A stretch of DNA of 64,000 nucleotides from Geovibrio thiophilus (GCF_004087915.1 NZ_CP035108.1:1302001-1366000); one strand, 5' to 3'; positions 32,951-43,508 are shown, numbered from the stretch's first letter. Notes: generated by a model not told the origin, from the letters alone. Translations and numbers: made by a program.

Positions 32951-34283
32951 CTATGTCTCGTCAGCTTTTATAAAAGGCGGCATGGGCGAGACTGACTTCG
33001 AGCAGTACAAGGAGAAGGCCAGACTCGGTCTTTCCAGACTGATTGATCTTGTAAACTCAGGGAGCATCGGTTTTCCAAACCTCAAGGGGCAGAACACGGT
33101 AGCCATGAAAAGCTTCGCCAAGGAGATTAAAGGCTCCGTGAACGACTTCATAGTGGCGGGCATAGGCGGTTCATCCCTCGGACTTGAGACGCTGTGCGAC
33201 GCTCTGCTCCCCTTCGGGTACAACTCCCTCTCCTACGGAGAAAGGGGCAGCAAGCCGAGAATCTGGGTGGCGGACAATGTCGACCCTTCAAAAGTCGCCT
33301 CTATCATGAACACCTGCGAACCGGACGATACCTTTATCTGCGTCATATCAAAATCAGGCAGCACGGTGGAGACAGCGGCGAATTTCAACATCCTTTACGA
33401 GTGGCTGAAAAGCAATGTCAAGGACATATCCAAAAAAGTTGTGGTAATCACCGATCCAGATAAAGGGATTATGCGGTCAATAGCAACGGAGAAAAAGTTC
33501 CGTGCCTTTGATGTACCTTCAAACGTAGGCGGAAGATACTCTGTCCTCAGCCCTGTGGGGCTTCTTCCCGCTGCGGTGCTCGGTATGGATATAGACAGGC
33601 TTATCAAGGGCGGAGCGTCCATTACCTCGGATAATTACGAGATGATCCTCGTTCTCGCCTCCATATACATGTACTACATGGACAACGGGCGCAACATGAA
33701 TGTTATGATGCCCTACAGCTCAAGGCTTAAGTCGTTTTCGGCTTGGTTCTGCCAGCTTTGGGGCGAAAGCCTCGGCAAAAGGTATGACCGCAGCGGGAAA
33801 GAGGTCTTCTTCGGCTCCACTCCTGTTCCGTCCGTGGGCGTAATCGATCAGCATTCCCTTGTTCAGCTTTTTAAGGAAGGTCCCTCGGATAAGCTTGTTA
33901 CCTTCATAGAAGTGCTTAACCACGAAAGCGACAAAACACTGAAATCATCCTTCCCTGCTTATGATTACTTAAACGGACACACCATGGGCGAGCTCTGCAA
34001 TGTTGAGCTTAAGGCAACGGAAGCCGCGCTGAAAAACACCGGCAAGCCTTCGCTTAAGCTTATCATTGATGTGCTTGATGAATATACTCTAGGTCAGCTT
34101 TTCATGCTTTATCAGTATGTTGTGCCTGTGATCGGTCTCGCCCACGATATAGACCCCTTCGACCAGCCCGGCGTTGAGGAGGGTAAGGAATATGCTTACG
34201 GACTCCTCGGGCGGGACGGTTTTGAGGAGAAGAAAAAGGCATTTACGGAAATTTACCGCAAACAGAATGATTTTATCCTTTGA
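32925..34283 (+). CDS. pgi: Glucose-6-phosphate isomerase
   Basis: Interconverts glucose 6-phosphate and fructose 6-phosphate. 452 residues, the shorter form. Two SIS modules are visible: VAGIGGSSLGLETLCDAL (about 75-92) and VISKSGSTVETAANFN (about 139-154). The phosphate/substrate region VGGRYSVLSPVGLLPAA (about 200-216), the catalytic Glu in QLWGESLGKR (about 285), and the late Lys region follow. GGAGG sits 6 bases before the ATG inside the helicase gene. The 3' end overlaps tilS. Confidence 0.96.
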   Translation: MERIRLDYNYVSSAFIKGGMGETDFEQYKEKARLGLSRLIDLVNSGSIGFPNLKGQNTVAMKSFAKEIKGSVNDFIVAGIGGSSLGLETLCDALLPFGYNSLSYGERGSKPRIWVADNVDPSKVASIMNTCEPDDTFICVISKSGSTVETAANFNILYEWLKSNVKDISKKVVVITDPDKGIMRSIATEKKFRAFDVPSNVGGRYSVLSPVGLLPAAVLGMDIDRLIKGGASITSDNYEMILVLASIYMYYMDNGRNMNVMMPYSSRLKSFSAWFCQLWGESLGKRYDRSGKEVFFGSTPVPSVGVIDQHSLVQLFKEGPSDKLVTFIEVLNHESDKTLKSSFPAYDYLNGHTMGELCNVELKATEAALKNTGKPSLKLIIDVLDEYTLGQLFMLYQYVVPVIGLAHDIDPFDQPGVEEGKEYAYGLLGRDGFEEKKKAFTEIYRKQNDFIL

Positions 34284-35502
34284 CAGATACATGGAAGAAA
34301 GCGCCGGAAGCATGGCGGGCAGGAAGGTTCTTGCCGCTTTTTCCGGCGGAAAGGATTCATGCGCTCTTCTCCACTGGCTTCATATCAATGCGGAAAGATT
34401 GAGAATCAGCTTCGAGGCTTGTCATGTCAATCACATGATAAGAGGCGAAAACGCTGATCGTGATGAGGAATTCAGCCGCTTATTCTGTGAAAGACGGGGC
34501 ATAGCCTTCCGCTCAGAGAAAAGGAATGTTCCCGAACTCGCTGCGGCGCAGGGGCAGGGGCTTGAGCACGCAGCAAGAAAGCTCCGTTATGATGCGCTGG
34601 AAGAGGTTGCCGAAAGGGAAGGGTATGAACTGATACTCACCGCCCACACCAAGGACGATATGGCGGAAACCTTTTTCATCAGGGTTTTTCAGGGCGCATC
34701 ACCTTATTCTCTCGGAGGGATAAGGCTCACAAGGGGCAGCATATACCGTCCCATGCTGAAAATTTCCACGGAAGATGTTCTGGAATATATAGAAAAACAC
34801 GGCATAGAGACAACATTTGACGAAACGAATCTTGAACACTCATACCTGCGCAATTGGGTTCGGAGCGGGATAATCGGTGAAATAAAGCGGTATAATCCCG
34901 TGTTTCTGGATAAGGTTATACAGCTTATGGAGCAGTCAGCCGAGCTTGATTCTGAGACGGAAAAACGTCTCGGCGGTGTTTACCGCTGCGAGAACGGGGT
35001 CTGTATCATGGAAACTGACAGGCTCCTTGCCCTGACTCCTCTTGAGCAGGCATGGGTCATCCGCCGTGTGCTTTCCGGTTTCTTCCGCGCGGAGAAAAGG
35101 CATGTGGATAATGTACTTGCACTGGCTTCAGAGGGTGAGTCCGTAAGGATCGACCTGCCGGAAGGGTTCAACGCTGAATGCTCATATGGCAGGCTTAGGG
35201 TGTTTCACTCGGATCTTCTTAAGCCTGTGGAAGTCTTTAAAGCGGCGGGAGAGAAGAGACTGACGGCAGGCGGCAGGGTGCTTGAATTTTCAGGTGCTCT
35301 TGAGCAGGCGGAACTTACTGTCCGCACCAGAAGGAACGGAGACAGGATAGGCAGTAAAAAACTTAAAGATATTTTTATAAACAGTAAAACTGAACTTTTT
35401 GACAGAGACAGAGCTCTTATTGCGGAGAAAGACGGTAAAATTATCTGGACTGAAAGAGTTTTTCAGAACCCGGACATTCTTTTCCCAAAAGACAGCGGAT
35501 GA
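34267..35502 (+). CDS. tilS: tRNA(Ile)-lysidine synthase
   Basis: Adds lysine to C34 of tRNA-Ile2 (CAT) so that it reads AUA. PP-loop motif AFSGGKDSCALLHWL (about 18-32), then CHVNHMIRGENADRDEEF (about 56-73), the HAARKLRYDALEEVA pattern, LTAHTKDDMAETFFIRVFQG (about 126-145) and the NLEHSYLRNWVRSGII block typical of TilS. Length 411 includes the C-terminal TilS domain (about 345-405). ATG at 34267 is chosen; it overlaps pgi by 17 bases. The longer frame beginning at 34174 would lie wholly inside pgi coding sequence and is rejected. Confidence 0.94.
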   Translation: MILSFDRYMEESAGSMAGRKVLAAFSGGKDSCALLHWLHINAERLRISFEACHVNHMIRGENADRDEEFSRLFCERRGIAFRSEKRNVPELAAAQGQGLEHAARKLRYDALEEVAEREGYELILTAHTKDDMAETFFIRVFQGASPYSLGGIRLTRGSIYRPMLKISTEDVLEYIEKHGIETTFDETNLEHSYLRNWVRSGIIGEIKRYNPVFLDKVIQLMEQSAELDSETEKRLGGVYRCENGVCIMETDRLLALTPLEQAWVIRRVLSGFFRAEKRHVDNVLALASEGESVRIDLPEGFNAECSYGRLRVFHSDLLKPVEVFKAAGEKRLTAGGRVLEFSGALEQAELTVRTRRNGDRIGSKKLKDIFINSKTELFDRDRALIAEKDGKIIWTERVFQNPDILFPKDSG

Positions 35503-35638
35503 TTAGGCAATTACTATTAACGGATTATTTTTGTTTGACTTTATCCTTTCCGTTGACTAAAAAAGTATTTTTTCCTGAAAAGTTCCAGTGTCCTTAAATC
35601 TGTTTTTGTGTATATTTATGGACGGTTGCGGAGGGTTC

Positions 35639-36172
35639 GTGAACAGGCATACACTTGCAGACTACATATCAGAAGAGAGTATAAGCGAAAAAGTCGCTGA
35701 GCTGGCAGAAAAAATCAACAATGACTTCGCGGGCAGAGATCTCCTTGTCGTGGGCGTTCTCAAGGGCTCGTTCATCTTTATGGCGGATTTGGTGAGGAAG
35801 CTTGATAAGCCTGTAGTTGAAACAGCGTTCATAACAGTGTCCAGCTACAAGGGCGCCAGCACCAAGTCCAGCGGCTCTGTGCAGCTTGTCTGTGATATTG
35901 ATAAACCTTTGAAAGATAAATGTGTTCTTCTTGTGGAAGATATTGTGGACACAGGCTATACTATAAATTATCTTACAAAGATGCTCAAGGTGCGTGACCC
36001 CGATTATGTCGGCGTGTGTACGCTTCTGGACAAGCCCTCAAGGCGTATAATGGACTTCACGCCCGATTACATAGGCTTTTCCATTCCTGACAAGTTCGTT
36101 GTCGGTTACGGACTTGATTATGACGGCAGATACAGAAACCTAGCGGACGTAAGGGTGGTTGAGTTTCAGTAA
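35639..36172 (+). CDS. hpt: Hypoxanthine phosphoribosyltransferase
   Basis: Purine salvage enzyme making IMP/GMP from PRPP. The PRPP-binding loop VLLVEDIVDTGYTINYL (about 99-115), the N-terminal VVGVLKGSFIFMADLVR (about 37-53, flexible-loop side), VSSYKGASTKSSG (about 69-81), and the C-terminal YGLDYDGRYRNL are diagnostic. The GTG at 35639, after GGAGGG, gives 177 residues, the normal size; an ATG at 35618 would add seven. It stands alone after a 136-base AT-rich gap. The ftsH neighbour is a common bacterial pairing (tilS-hpt-ftsH). Confidence 0.95.
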   Translation: MNRHTLADYISEESISEKVAELAEKINNDFAGRDLLVVGVLKGSFIFMADLVRKLDKPVVETAFITVSSYKGASTKSSGSVQLVCDIDKPLKDKCVLLVEDIVDTGYTINYLTKMLKVRDPDYVGVCTLLDKPSRRIMDFTPDYIGFSIPDKFVVGYGLDYDGRYRNLADVRVVEFQ

Positions 36173-36202
36173 AGATTTGATAATATTGTATTATATATCA
36201 CT

Positions 36203-36240
36203 TTGAATCAGCGGATTCAAGAATTAGCTGCGATACGCAG
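36203..36240. promoter_or_regulatory. Two inverted repeats in the ftsH leader
   Basis: TTGAATC/GATTCAA (36203-36209, 36214-36220) with a 4-base loop, followed by CTGCG/CGCAG (36228-36232, 36236-36240) with a 3-base loop, lie 37-74 bases upstream of the ftsH ATG. They could be a binding site or RNA hairpins. No clear -35/-10 pair could be fixed here. Confidence 0.4.
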
Positions 36241-36276
36241 TGAAAAAATTTGGTTAAAGTATAATTCGGAGGAGAA

Positions 36277-38184
36277 ATGAACAACAACCTCTATAAAAAT
36301 ATGGCTCTCTGGCTTGTTATAGCATTCATCATGGTGTTTCTGTTTAACATTATTTCAGGAACGCAGGGAGTCATCAAAAACATATCATACTCGGAGTTTC
36401 TTCAATCCGTTCAGAAGGGCGAAGTCGAATCCGTTATTATTAAGCAGGAAAAGCTTAACGGGCAGTACATGGACGGAACCCAGTTTGAGAGCTATGCTCC
36501 GAATGATCCAGAGCTCGTGAAGATGCTTGTTGAGAACAAGGTTAAGATAACTGCCCGTCCTCCCGACAAGAGCCCGTGGTATATGCAGGTTCTTATCTCA
36601 TGGCTGCCTATGATACTGCTTATCGGTGTGTGGATTTTCTTCATGCGTCAGATGCAGGGCGGCGGAGGCGGGGGCAAGGCGTTCAGCTTCGGCAAAAGCA
36701 AGGCGAAACTTCTTACTCAGGATCAGCAGAAGGTTACGTTCAAGGATGTAGCCGGTATTGAAGAAGCGAAGGAAGAGCTTGAGGAAATTATAGAATTTCT
36801 CAAGGATCCCCATAAATTCCAGAAACTCGGCGGTAAAATTCCCAAGGGCGTGCTCCTCGTGGGACCTCCCGGAACAGGTAAAACCCTGTTGGCGAAGGCT
36901 GTAGCGGGCGAAGCCGGAGTTAACTTCTTCAGCATAAGCGGCTCGGACTTTGTTGAAATGTTCGTGGGCGTGGGTGCATCCCGTGTGCGTGACCTTTTTG
37001 ATCAGGGCAAAAAACATGCGCCCTGCATTATATTCGTGGATGAGATAGACGCAGTCGGACGTCACAGGGGCGCAGGTCTCGGCGGCGGACACGATGAAAG
37101 GGAGCAGACCCTTAACCAGCTTCTTGTTGAAATGGACGGCTTTGAGTCCAATGAGGGAGTAATCCTGATTGCCGCCACAAACAGACCCGATGTACTTGAC
37201 CCCGCTCTGCTCAGACCCGGCAGGTTCGACAGACAGGTGGTAGTCCCCAGACCGGACATGAACGGAAGATTTGAGATACTCAAAGTGCACACCAGCAAAA
37301 TCCCCCTTGATCCGGATGTGGAGCTTGAAACAGTTGCTAAGGGAACTCCCGGTTTCGCCGGTGCGGAACTCGCCAACCTTGTTAACGAAGCCGCTCTCCT
37401 TGCAGCCAGACGTAACAAGGACAAGGTCGACATGAAGGACATTGAGGATTCAAAAGATAAAGTAACCATGGGCAAGGAAAGACGCAGCATGGTTATAAAG
37501 GACTCCGAAAAAGAGAACACCGCATATCACGAAGCAGGACACGCTATCGTCGCGAAGCTTGTTCCCGGTGCGGACCCTGTCCACAAGGTAAGCATTATCC
37601 CCAGAGGAATGGCGCTCGGTGTTACCCAGCAGCTTCCTGAGGATGACAGGCATATGTACACCAAAGAGTTTATGGAAGGCATGCTTGCCGTTCTCATGGC
37701 GGGAAGATGCGCCGAAGAGGTCATATACGGCAGACTGAGCACAGGCGCCGGAAACGACATTGAACGTGCCACGGACATTGCCCGTAAAATGGTTTGCGCA
37801 TGGGGAATGAGCGAAAAGATGGGACCCCTTGCCTTCGGCAGGAAGGACGAGCAGGTGTTTCTAGGACGTGATTTCGGACACACCAAAGACTACAGCGAAT
37901 CAACGGCTGTTATGATCGATGAGGAAGTAAAACGCTTCGTGCTCACCGGTTATAACAACGCAAAGGATATACTTAAAAACAACATGGGGCTGCTGCACGC
38001 TGTCACAAGACTTCTCCTTGAAAAAGAAACCATCGACGGACATGAAATAGATGCTCTGCTGGCAAAGATAGAATCAGGCGAAATAGACGCCTCCCTGCTC
38101 CAGCCCATCGAAAGAAAAAGCGAAGCAAAAGCTGAATCCGCCGAAGTTAAGGAAGGGGAAGAAGCGCAAGTTGAGACTGTTTGA
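36277..38184 (+). CDS. ftsH: ATP-dependent zinc metalloprotease FtsH
   Basis: Membrane-bound AAA+ protease degrading misfolded membrane and short-lived proteins. 635 residues: membrane helices near 8-25 and 108-125 enclosing a periplasmic domain, a Gly-rich linker, Walker [15 protein letters not shown] (about 194-207), Walker [12 protein letters not shown] (about 250-260), second region of homology [20 protein letters not shown], and the zinc site HEAGH (about 417-421). The C-terminus is acidic and Glu-rich. GGAGGAGAA precedes the ATG. It heads a seven-gene operon running to acpS. Confidence 0.98.
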   Translation: MNNNLYKNMALWLVIAFIMVFLFNIISGTQGVIKNISYSEFLQSVQKGEVESVIIKQEKLNGQYMDGTQFESYAPNDPELVKMLVENKVKITARPPDKSPWYMQVLISWLPMILLIGVWIFFMRQMQGGGGGGKAFSFGKSKAKLLTQDQQKVTFKDVAGIEEAKEELEEIIEFLKDPHKFQKLGGKIPKGVLLVGPPGTGKTLLAKAVAGEAGVNFFSISGSDFVEMFVGVGASRVRDLFDQGKKHAPCIIFVDEIDAVGRHRGAGLGGGHDEREQTLNQLLVEMDGFESNEGVILIAATNRPDVLDPALLRPGRFDRQVVVPRPDMNGRFEILKVHTSKIPLDPDVELETVAKGTPGFAGAELANLVNEAALLAARRNKDKVDMKDIEDSKDKVTMGKERRSMVIKDSEKENTAYHEAGHAIVAKLVPGADPVHKVSIIPRGMALGVTQQLPEDDRHMYTKEFMEGMLAVLMAGRCAEEVIYGRLSTGAGNDIERATDIARKMVCAWGMSEKMGPLAFGRKDEQVFLGRDFGHTKDYSESTAVMIDEEVKRFVLTGYNNAKDILKNNMGLLHAVTRLLLEKETIDGHEIDALLAKIESGEIDASLLQPIERKSEAKAESAEVKEGEEAQVETV

Positions 38185-39361
38185 GGTAACGCCCGAGAAA
38201 GATCGGATAATCTATGAGCTGAAAAAAGTAGGGGTAGACCCCTACGCCCTGAGAATGGCGGACAAGGCAGTTGCCAGAGCCGTTAAAATATGCGGGCTCA
38301 CGCCCGCTCAGGGAAACATTATAAAGCAGGAGTCTCTTGCTTGCGGTATAGATGCCGCCGTGTGCAGAGGCACCGTAAACTGTGCGGTGGAAAGAACTGA
38401 TGTTCTTATCATCGGAACCGAAAGAGGGCTGAAAGCACTGTCCGAAAGACTTGCCGTTCAGCCCTTTAATTTGCCTGAAACAGGCATAGCCTTAAAATCA
38501 TTTCTCACAAAATCAAAAAAACGGTCATTCTTTTCCCGCGGAAGGGAATTTTCACTGGAAAAACCTCTCGTTATGGGTATTTTTAATGTGACTCCGGATT
38601 CCTTCAGCGACGGCGGCATGCTTGCAAACGAAGAGAGGGTGAAGGCGAAGCTCGCCTTATTTGCCTCTCAGGGTGCGGATATAACCGACATAGGCGGTGA
38701 ATCCACAAGACCCGGATCTGATGCTGTTTCCCTTGAGGAGGAGCTGGCTAGAATTCTTCCCGCCGTTAAGCTTGCTAAGGAAATGGATCTTTTTGTATCC
38801 GTGGACACTTATAAAAGCAAAACAGCGCTAAAGGCTCTTGAAAAAGGAGCCGATATGATAAATGATATAAGCGGTCTTACCTTTGACAGCGATATGGCAA
38901 AAGTCTGTGCCGATTTCGGCGCCGCTGTCTGCCTGATGCACATCAAAGGCGAGCCGAAAAGCATGCAGGAAGCGCCCTCATACGCTAACCTGCTGGAAGA
39001 GGTTAAAAGCTTCCTTTACGATTCGGCGGATGCCGCGGTTAAAGCGGGCGTAAGGGAGGATTCGATAATTCTTGATCCGGGGTTCGGATTCGGAAAGACT
39101 TTGAAGGATAATCACGTTATCCTTAAATATCTGGAGGAATTCACCTCAATGGGTTTTCCGCTCCTTGCGGGGATGTCCAGAAAATCCATGATTGGCGGCA
39201 TAACCGGAAAGCCGCCGCAGGAGAGGCTTATCGGAACAAAATCCCTTGAGGCGGTCGCTGTTTTCAAGGGGGCTGACATTATCCGTTCCCACGATGTGGC
39301 GGAAACCGCCGAGATGATTAAGGTGGTTGATTATTTAAGAAAGGCAGGGTGTGATGCCTGA
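38171..39361 (+). CDS. folP: Dihydropteroate synthase with N-terminal extension
   Basis: Folate-pathway enzyme joining pterin pyrophosphate and p-aminobenzoate. The TIM-barrel core begins near residue 136: [67 protein letters not shown] and [11 protein letters not shown]. The first 130 residues are an extra domain ([35 protein letters not shown]) seen in FolP of various anaerobes, of unknown use. The TTG at 38171 overlaps ftsH by 14 bases; no better start keeps the extension intact. Confidence 0.93.
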   Translation: MRLFEVTPEKDRIIYELKKVGVDPYALRMADKAVARAVKICGLTPAQGNIIKQESLACGIDAAVCRGTVNCAVERTDVLIIGTERGLKALSERLAVQPFNLPETGIALKSFLTKSKKRSFFSRGREFSLEKPLVMGIFNVTPDSFSDGGMLANEERVKAKLALFASQGADITDIGGESTRPGSDAVSLEEELARILPAVKLAKEMDLFVSVDTYKSKTALKALEKGADMINDISGLTFDSDMAKVCADFGAAVCLMHIKGEPKSMQEAPSYANLLEEVKSFLYDSADAAVKAGVREDSIILDPGFGFGKTLKDNHVILKYLEEFTSMGFPLLAGMSRKSMIGGITGKPPQERLIGTKSLEAVAVFKGADIIRSHDVAETAEMIKVVDYLRKAGCDA

Positions 39362-40127
39362 ATTTTTGAAATTTGTAACGCTTATTGACCTTTTGGACAT
39401 GACTATTATCGCCGTTGTGGTGTACAGGATTCTTCTGCTCATAAAGGGCACAAGAGCCATACAGATGATTCTGGGCGTTCTTCTGCTCATTGTTATTGCC
39501 TTTGCTTCCAAATACTTAGGGCTTAAAACCACAAGCTGGGTTCTAAGCAACTTCACAGGTTATCTTTTCATAATTCTTGTTGTTCTCTTTCAGCCTGAAA
39601 TCAGGAGGGCGCTGGCTGTCTTCGGTGAAACTAGGATGCTGGGCTCCGGCGGCAAATCGACACTGAAAGTTCTGGATGAAATAGTTAAGGCTGCGAGCAT
39701 TCTCGCCAACAGGCAGATAGGCGCGCTTATCGTCATAGAGGGCAATACTGACCTTGAACATTATCTCGAAACGGGCGAGACGCTTAAGAGCCTTGTAACA
39801 AAGGATATACTGATAAGCATATTCATTCCCTACTCACCGCTCCATGATGGCGCTGTGATAATCAAGGACGGTGAAATTCTCAAAGCAGGGTGCATACTCC
39901 CCCTGAGCAAAAAGGTTGATATAGGCAAAAACTACGGAACCCGCCACAGGGCTGCGATAGGGATCACTGAGGAAACGGACGCGGTCAGCGTGACCGTCAG
40001 CGAGGAGAAAGGCTCCATAACTGTAGCTCACAAAGGTGTGCTGAGTGAGGAGCTTGATGCGGAAATGCTGAGGATCAGGCTGAAAGAACTCTTTGAAATT
40101 GACAAAAGAGGGGCTAAGAAAAAATGA
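39354..40127 (+). CDS. cdaA: Diadenylate cyclase CdaA
   Basis: Makes cyclic di-AMP from two ATP. Three N-terminal membrane helices (about 5-80) precede the DAC domain, with the catalytic DGA in YSPLHDGAVIIKDG (near 168) and the RHR motif in GTRHRAAIGITEETDAV (near 199). Length 257 fits CdaA, not the DisA type. ATG at 39354 is preferred to the GTG at 39351; it overlaps folP by 8 bases. The next genes encode its known partners CdaR and GlmM, confirming the assignment. Confidence 0.96.
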   Translation: MPEFLKFVTLIDLLDMTIIAVVVYRILLLIKGTRAIQMILGVLLLIVIAFASKYLGLKTTSWVLSNFTGYLFIILVVLFQPEIRRALAVFGETRMLGSGGKSTLKVLDEIVKAASILANRQIGALIVIEGNTDLEHYLETGETLKSLVTKDILISIFIPYSPLHDGAVIIKDGEILKAGCILPLSKKVDIGKNYGTRHRAAIGITEETDAVSVTVSEEKGSITVAHKGVLSEELDAEMLRIRLKELFEIDKRGAKKK

Positions 40128-41029
40128 AAAACCTTCATTTGAAAATACTTTCAGTTGTTATAGCCGTTTCTCTCTGGTTCGGACTGGTAAGCGGAGAGTA
40201 TCAGGAGTTCAACGTGTATGCTCCCGTCAGGCTTAAAAACATGCAGGGTGAGCTTGTCGCCGTTTCCGCCGATACCCATGTGAATGTCACAGCGAAAACT
40301 CCCAGAGGACTCATGCGTGCTCTGGATTACAATGCCGTGACGGTAGAGATCGATGTTTCCGCTCTCGGTTACGGTGATACGTACCACAGACTTACACCAG
40401 AGGAGATCAAGCTCCCGTCAGGTGTTGAGCTTGTGCGTGTGGAGCCGGAAGGCATAAACATCACCGTGGATAAGCTTGTAAAAAAATCCACCAAGGTCGT
40501 CCCCACCTTCATAGGCGAGCCGCACCCGGGATTTAAGGTAGGCAGTGTTACTGTCTATCCCGAATATGTGGAAATTCAGGGAGCGACAAAGAAACTCGCC
40601 GGAATAAACTCCATAGAAACAAAGCCCGTTAACCTCTCCTCCAAAAAGGAGGGGCTGACCTACAGCATAGGTATAAAGGAGACCGACGGAGTTCTCACTT
40701 CAACTCCTGAACAGGTTGAAGTCTATGTAAGCTTTAAGGAAAACGTAATGGAGGACACCATCGACAATGTGTCCTTAATAGCGGTAAACCTGAACGATAA
40801 CCTCACCGCTGTGATAAACGACATAGTCTCCGTCAGGGTGAAGGGTCGTAAGGATCTGCTCACACCCGAGAATATCGAAAAGAAAATCAAGTTCTACGTT
40901 GATCTTGAAAATATAGACAAGCCGGGCAGACACACGCTCAAGGTGCATTCAAGCAAAGCCGAGGGGTATCAGGTACTCAAAATAACCCCGAATAAGGTAA
41001 GGATTAGGCTCGAACGGAAAGGTGAATAA
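40124..41029 (+). CDS. cdaR: YbbR-domain protein CdaR (CdaA regulator)
   Basis: Regulatory partner of the diadenylate cyclase. One N-terminal membrane helix (about 4-22), then about three YbbR repeats facing the extracytoplasmic side (LKNMQGELVAVSADTHVNVT; VSALGYGDTYHRLTPEEIKL; and the VEPEGINITVDKLVKKSTKV joint). 301 residues. The start overlaps the cdaA stop (ATGA). CdaR in Gram-positives tunes CdaA together with GlmM; here the three genes are contiguous, so the same arrangement is inferred. Confidence 0.93.
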   Translation: MKNLHLKILSVVIAVSLWFGLVSGEYQEFNVYAPVRLKNMQGELVAVSADTHVNVTAKTPRGLMRALDYNAVTVEIDVSALGYGDTYHRLTPEEIKLPSGVELVRVEPEGINITVDKLVKKSTKVVPTFIGEPHPGFKVGSVTVYPEYVEIQGATKKLAGINSIETKPVNLSSKKEGLTYSIGIKETDGVLTSTPEQVEVYVSFKENVMEDTIDNVSLIAVNLNDNLTAVINDIVSVRVKGRKDLLTPENIEKKIKFYVDLENIDKPGRHTLKVHSSKAEGYQVLKITPNKVRIRLERKGE

Positions 41030-41031
41030 AG

Positions 41032-42390
41032 GTGAGAAAGTACTTCGGAACCGACGGGATCAGGGGAAAGGCAAACGTATTTCCCATGACGGCTTCATTC
41101 GCGCTGCGTCTTGGTCAGGCGGCAGCACAGCAGTTTAAAAACGGAAAGAAAACCCACCGTATTGTTGTGGGAAAGGATACTCGTGTTTCAGGCTATATGT
41201 TTGAAAACGCTCTCGTTGCGGGCATATGCTCCATGGGTGTGGACGCTGTGCAGGTGGGCGTTATCCCCACCCCCGCCATAGCCTTTATCACCCGCAGTCT
41301 CAGGGCTGACGCCGGGGTTGTAATATCAGCTTCCCACAATCCATATTATGATAACGGAATCAAGTTTTTTTCCTCCGAAGGGCTTAAGCTGCCCGATGAG
41401 GTGGAGCTTGCCATAGAGCAGAAAACCGACAGCATGGTTCACGGAGGAGAGGTTTCCATCTCCGCCGAGAACATAGGCAAGGCATACAGGATAGACACTG
41501 CGGTCGGGCGTTATGTTGAGTTTGTGAAAAGCAGTCTGGACAAGGATCTTGATCTTATGGGGATGAAGATTGTCATGGACTGCGCCCACGGCTCCGCCTA
41601 CAGGGTTGCGCCTATGGCGATGATGGAGCTCGGCGCGAATGTCACCACCATAGGCGTTGAACCGAACGGAACAAACATAAACGACGGAGTGGGCTCTGTT
41701 CATCCCGAAAAAAGCGCTGAACTGGTGAAAAAACAGGGCGCGGATGTGGGCATCTCATTTGACGGTGACGCCGACAGGGTGATCTTCGTTGATGAAAAAG
41801 GCGAGGTTGTGGACGGCGACATAATCATGGGCATATGCGCCCGCCAGATGAAGCTGGAAGGCAGACTCAGCAGGGATACGCTGGTCGCTACAGTGATGAG
41901 CAACTACGGCTTTGAAAAATCCATGAACGGCATAGGGATAAATATTGAACGCTGCGCAGTGGGGGACAGGTATGTTCTCGCCAAGATGCTTGAAGGCGGC
42001 TATAACATAGGCGGAGAGCAGAGCGGACACATGATCTTCTCCGATTACAACACCACGGGCGACGGCATGATAAGCGCCATCCAGCTTCTCAAGGTTATGC
42101 GCAGAACAGGCAAGCCATTAAGCGAGCTCAAGCAGTTTATTGAGCTTTTTCCGCAGGTGCTGATCAACGAAAAGGTTGAAAAAAAGATCCCGCTGGATGA
42201 ACTCACAGTGACATCAGCGCTTATAAAGTCGGTTGAGGAAAAGCTGAAGGGCAGGGGGCGTGTGCTTGTGCGCTACTCCGGCACGGAAAACAAGATAAGG
42301 GTTATGACCGAAGGCTACGATCATGATGAAATAACCTCAATGGCGCGGGACATAACCGATACAATAGTTAAAGAGATAGGTAAGAAGTGA
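41032..42390 (+). CDS. glmM: Phosphoglucosamine mutase GlmM
   Basis: Converts glucosamine 6-phosphate to glucosamine 1-phosphate for cell-wall and LPS precursors. The catalytic phosphoserine is Ser101 in [16 protein letters not shown]; the metal loop is [11 protein letters not shown] (about 243-253); [12 protein letters not shown] (about 327-338) and the phosphate-binding [12 protein letters not shown] (about 411-422) follow. 452 residues. The start is GTG at 41032, two bases after the cdaR stop, with AAAGG upstream. GlmM also restrains CdaA in some bacteria. Confidence 0.97.
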   Translation: MRKYFGTDGIRGKANVFPMTASFALRLGQAAAQQFKNGKKTHRIVVGKDTRVSGYMFENALVAGICSMGVDAVQVGVIPTPAIAFITRSLRADAGVVISASHNPYYDNGIKFFSSEGLKLPDEVELAIEQKTDSMVHGGEVSISAENIGKAYRIDTAVGRYVEFVKSSLDKDLDLMGMKIVMDCAHGSAYRVAPMAMMELGANVTTIGVEPNGTNINDGVGSVHPEKSAELVKKQGADVGISFDGDADRVIFVDEKGEVVDGDIIMGICARQMKLEGRLSRDTLVATVMSNYGFEKSMNGIGINIERCAVGDRYVLAKMLEGGYNIGGEQSGHMIFSDYNTTGDGMISAIQLLKVMRRTGKPLSELKQFIELFPQVLINEKVEKKIPLDELTVTSALIKSVEEKLKGRGRVLVRYSGTENKIRVMTEGYDHDEITSMARDITDTIVKEIGKK

Positions 42391-43124
42391 TGGTAAAACT
42401 CGGTGTAAATATAGACCACGTGGCAACGGTGAGACAGGCGAGAAGAGGTCATGAGCCCGATCCCGTTCAGGCTGCTGTTCTGGCGGAACTTGGCGGGGCG
42501 GACGGCATAACCGTTCATCTCAGGGAGGACAGAAGGCACATCAATGAGCGTGACGTAATGCTCCTTCGTGAGACGATCAATATCCCTTTGAATCTTGAAA
42601 TGGCTTGCAGTGAGGAGATAATTCAGATAGCTCTCGCAGTGATGCCCGAAACCTGCACTCTGGTGCCTGAAAAGCGTGAGGAGCTCACCACTGAGGGCGG
42701 GCTTGATGTTATATCCAACTACGATATGGTTAAGTACACCGTGGAGCAGCTCATGAACGCGGGAATAGCCGTGAGCGTATTCATAGACCCCGACAACAGA
42801 CAGATAGCGAAAGCCTGCGAAACCGGCGCAAAATATATTGAACTCCACACCGGCAGTTATGCCGAAGCTAAGGGCATGCAGCAGAGAGGCGAGCTTGCCA
42901 AGCTTTCCACAGCGGCGGATTTCGCCCTTGAGACAGGCTTCATAGTGAACGCCGGCCACGGACTGAACTATAAAAATGTCGGCGAGGTTGTCACTCTCCG
43001 AGGGATGCACGAGGTCAATATCGGGCATTCGATCATCGCCAGAAGCATATTCACCGGACTCACTCAGGCGGTGAAGGACATGCGGGAAGCCATGGACAGG
43101 GCTGCGCTCCATGCTGGGCTGTGA
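42390..43124 (+). CDS. pdxJ: Pyridoxine 5'-phosphate synthase
   Basis: Condenses 1-deoxyxylulose 5-phosphate with amino-acetone phosphate in vitamin B6 synthesis. The start [17 protein letters not shown] is diagnostic, followed by [16 protein letters not shown] (about 32-48), [11 protein letters not shown] (about 66-76), [18 protein letters not shown] (about 90-107) and GHGLNYKNV near 191-199. About 244 residues. ATG at 42390 overlaps the glmM stop by one base (TGATG); the GTG three bases earlier is the alternative. The pdxJ-acpS pair is a common bacterial unit. Confidence 0.97.
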   Translation: MVKLGVNIDHVATVRQARRGHEPDPVQAAVLAELGGADGITVHLREDRRHINERDVMLLRETINIPLNLEMACSEEIIQIALAVMPETCTLVPEKREELTTEGGLDVISNYDMVKYTVEQLMNAGIAVSVFIDPDNRQIAKACETGAKYIELHTGSYAEAKGMQQRGELAKLSTAADFALETGFIVNAGHGLNYKNVGEVVTLRGMHEVNIGHSIIARSIFTGLTQAVKDMREAMDRAALHAGL

Positions 43125-43458
43125 CATTGTCGAGCTTTACAGAATTAAAGCGGCTTACGTGCGCTTCGGACAGAGGTTTCTGGATAAGATACTCTCAGAG
43201 CGGGAGCAGGCTGTTTTTCATAAAAGAAACAAAAACGGGATAAATTTCCTTGCCGGACGTTTCGCCGCGAAGGAATCCGTTTCAAAATCCCTCAAAACCG
43301 GAATGCGTGGAATAGGCTTTTCCGACATTGAGGTTCTGCCCGTCCGCGGCGGCGCCCCCGAGGTCTATGTCAAAGGCGTTAAGCGTCCGGATATTGAGGT
43401 TTCCATATCCCACGGCAAGGATTATGCCATTGCTGTCAGTATGATGAGGCAGGGCTGA
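43111..43458 (+). CDS. acpS: Holo-[acyl-carrier-protein] synthase
   Basis: Transfers 4'-phosphopantetheine from CoA to acyl carrier protein. 115 residues with the metal Asp in [10 protein letters not shown] (near residue 4) and Glu in [12 protein letters not shown] (about 50-61), and the closing [12 protein letters not shown] (about 98-109). It overlaps pdxJ by 14 bases. It is the last gene of the ftsH operon; 149 bases follow before kdsB. Confidence 0.95.
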   Translation: MLGCDIVELYRIKAAYVRFGQRFLDKILSEREQAVFHKRNKNGINFLAGRFAAKESVSKSLKTGMRGIGFSDIEVLPVRGGAPEVYVKGVKRPDIEVSISHGKDYAIAVSMMRQG

Positions 43459-43508
43459 GCCCCTTCCGCTATTAAAATCGTTTACAGATAAATAACAAAA
43501 GTTATTGT

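Noticed and set aside
34174-34266. Longer N-terminus for tilS
   Set aside because: It is entirely inside pgi in another frame, rich in Arg/Lys and without similarity to TilS; ATG 34267 places the PP-loop at the normal distance.
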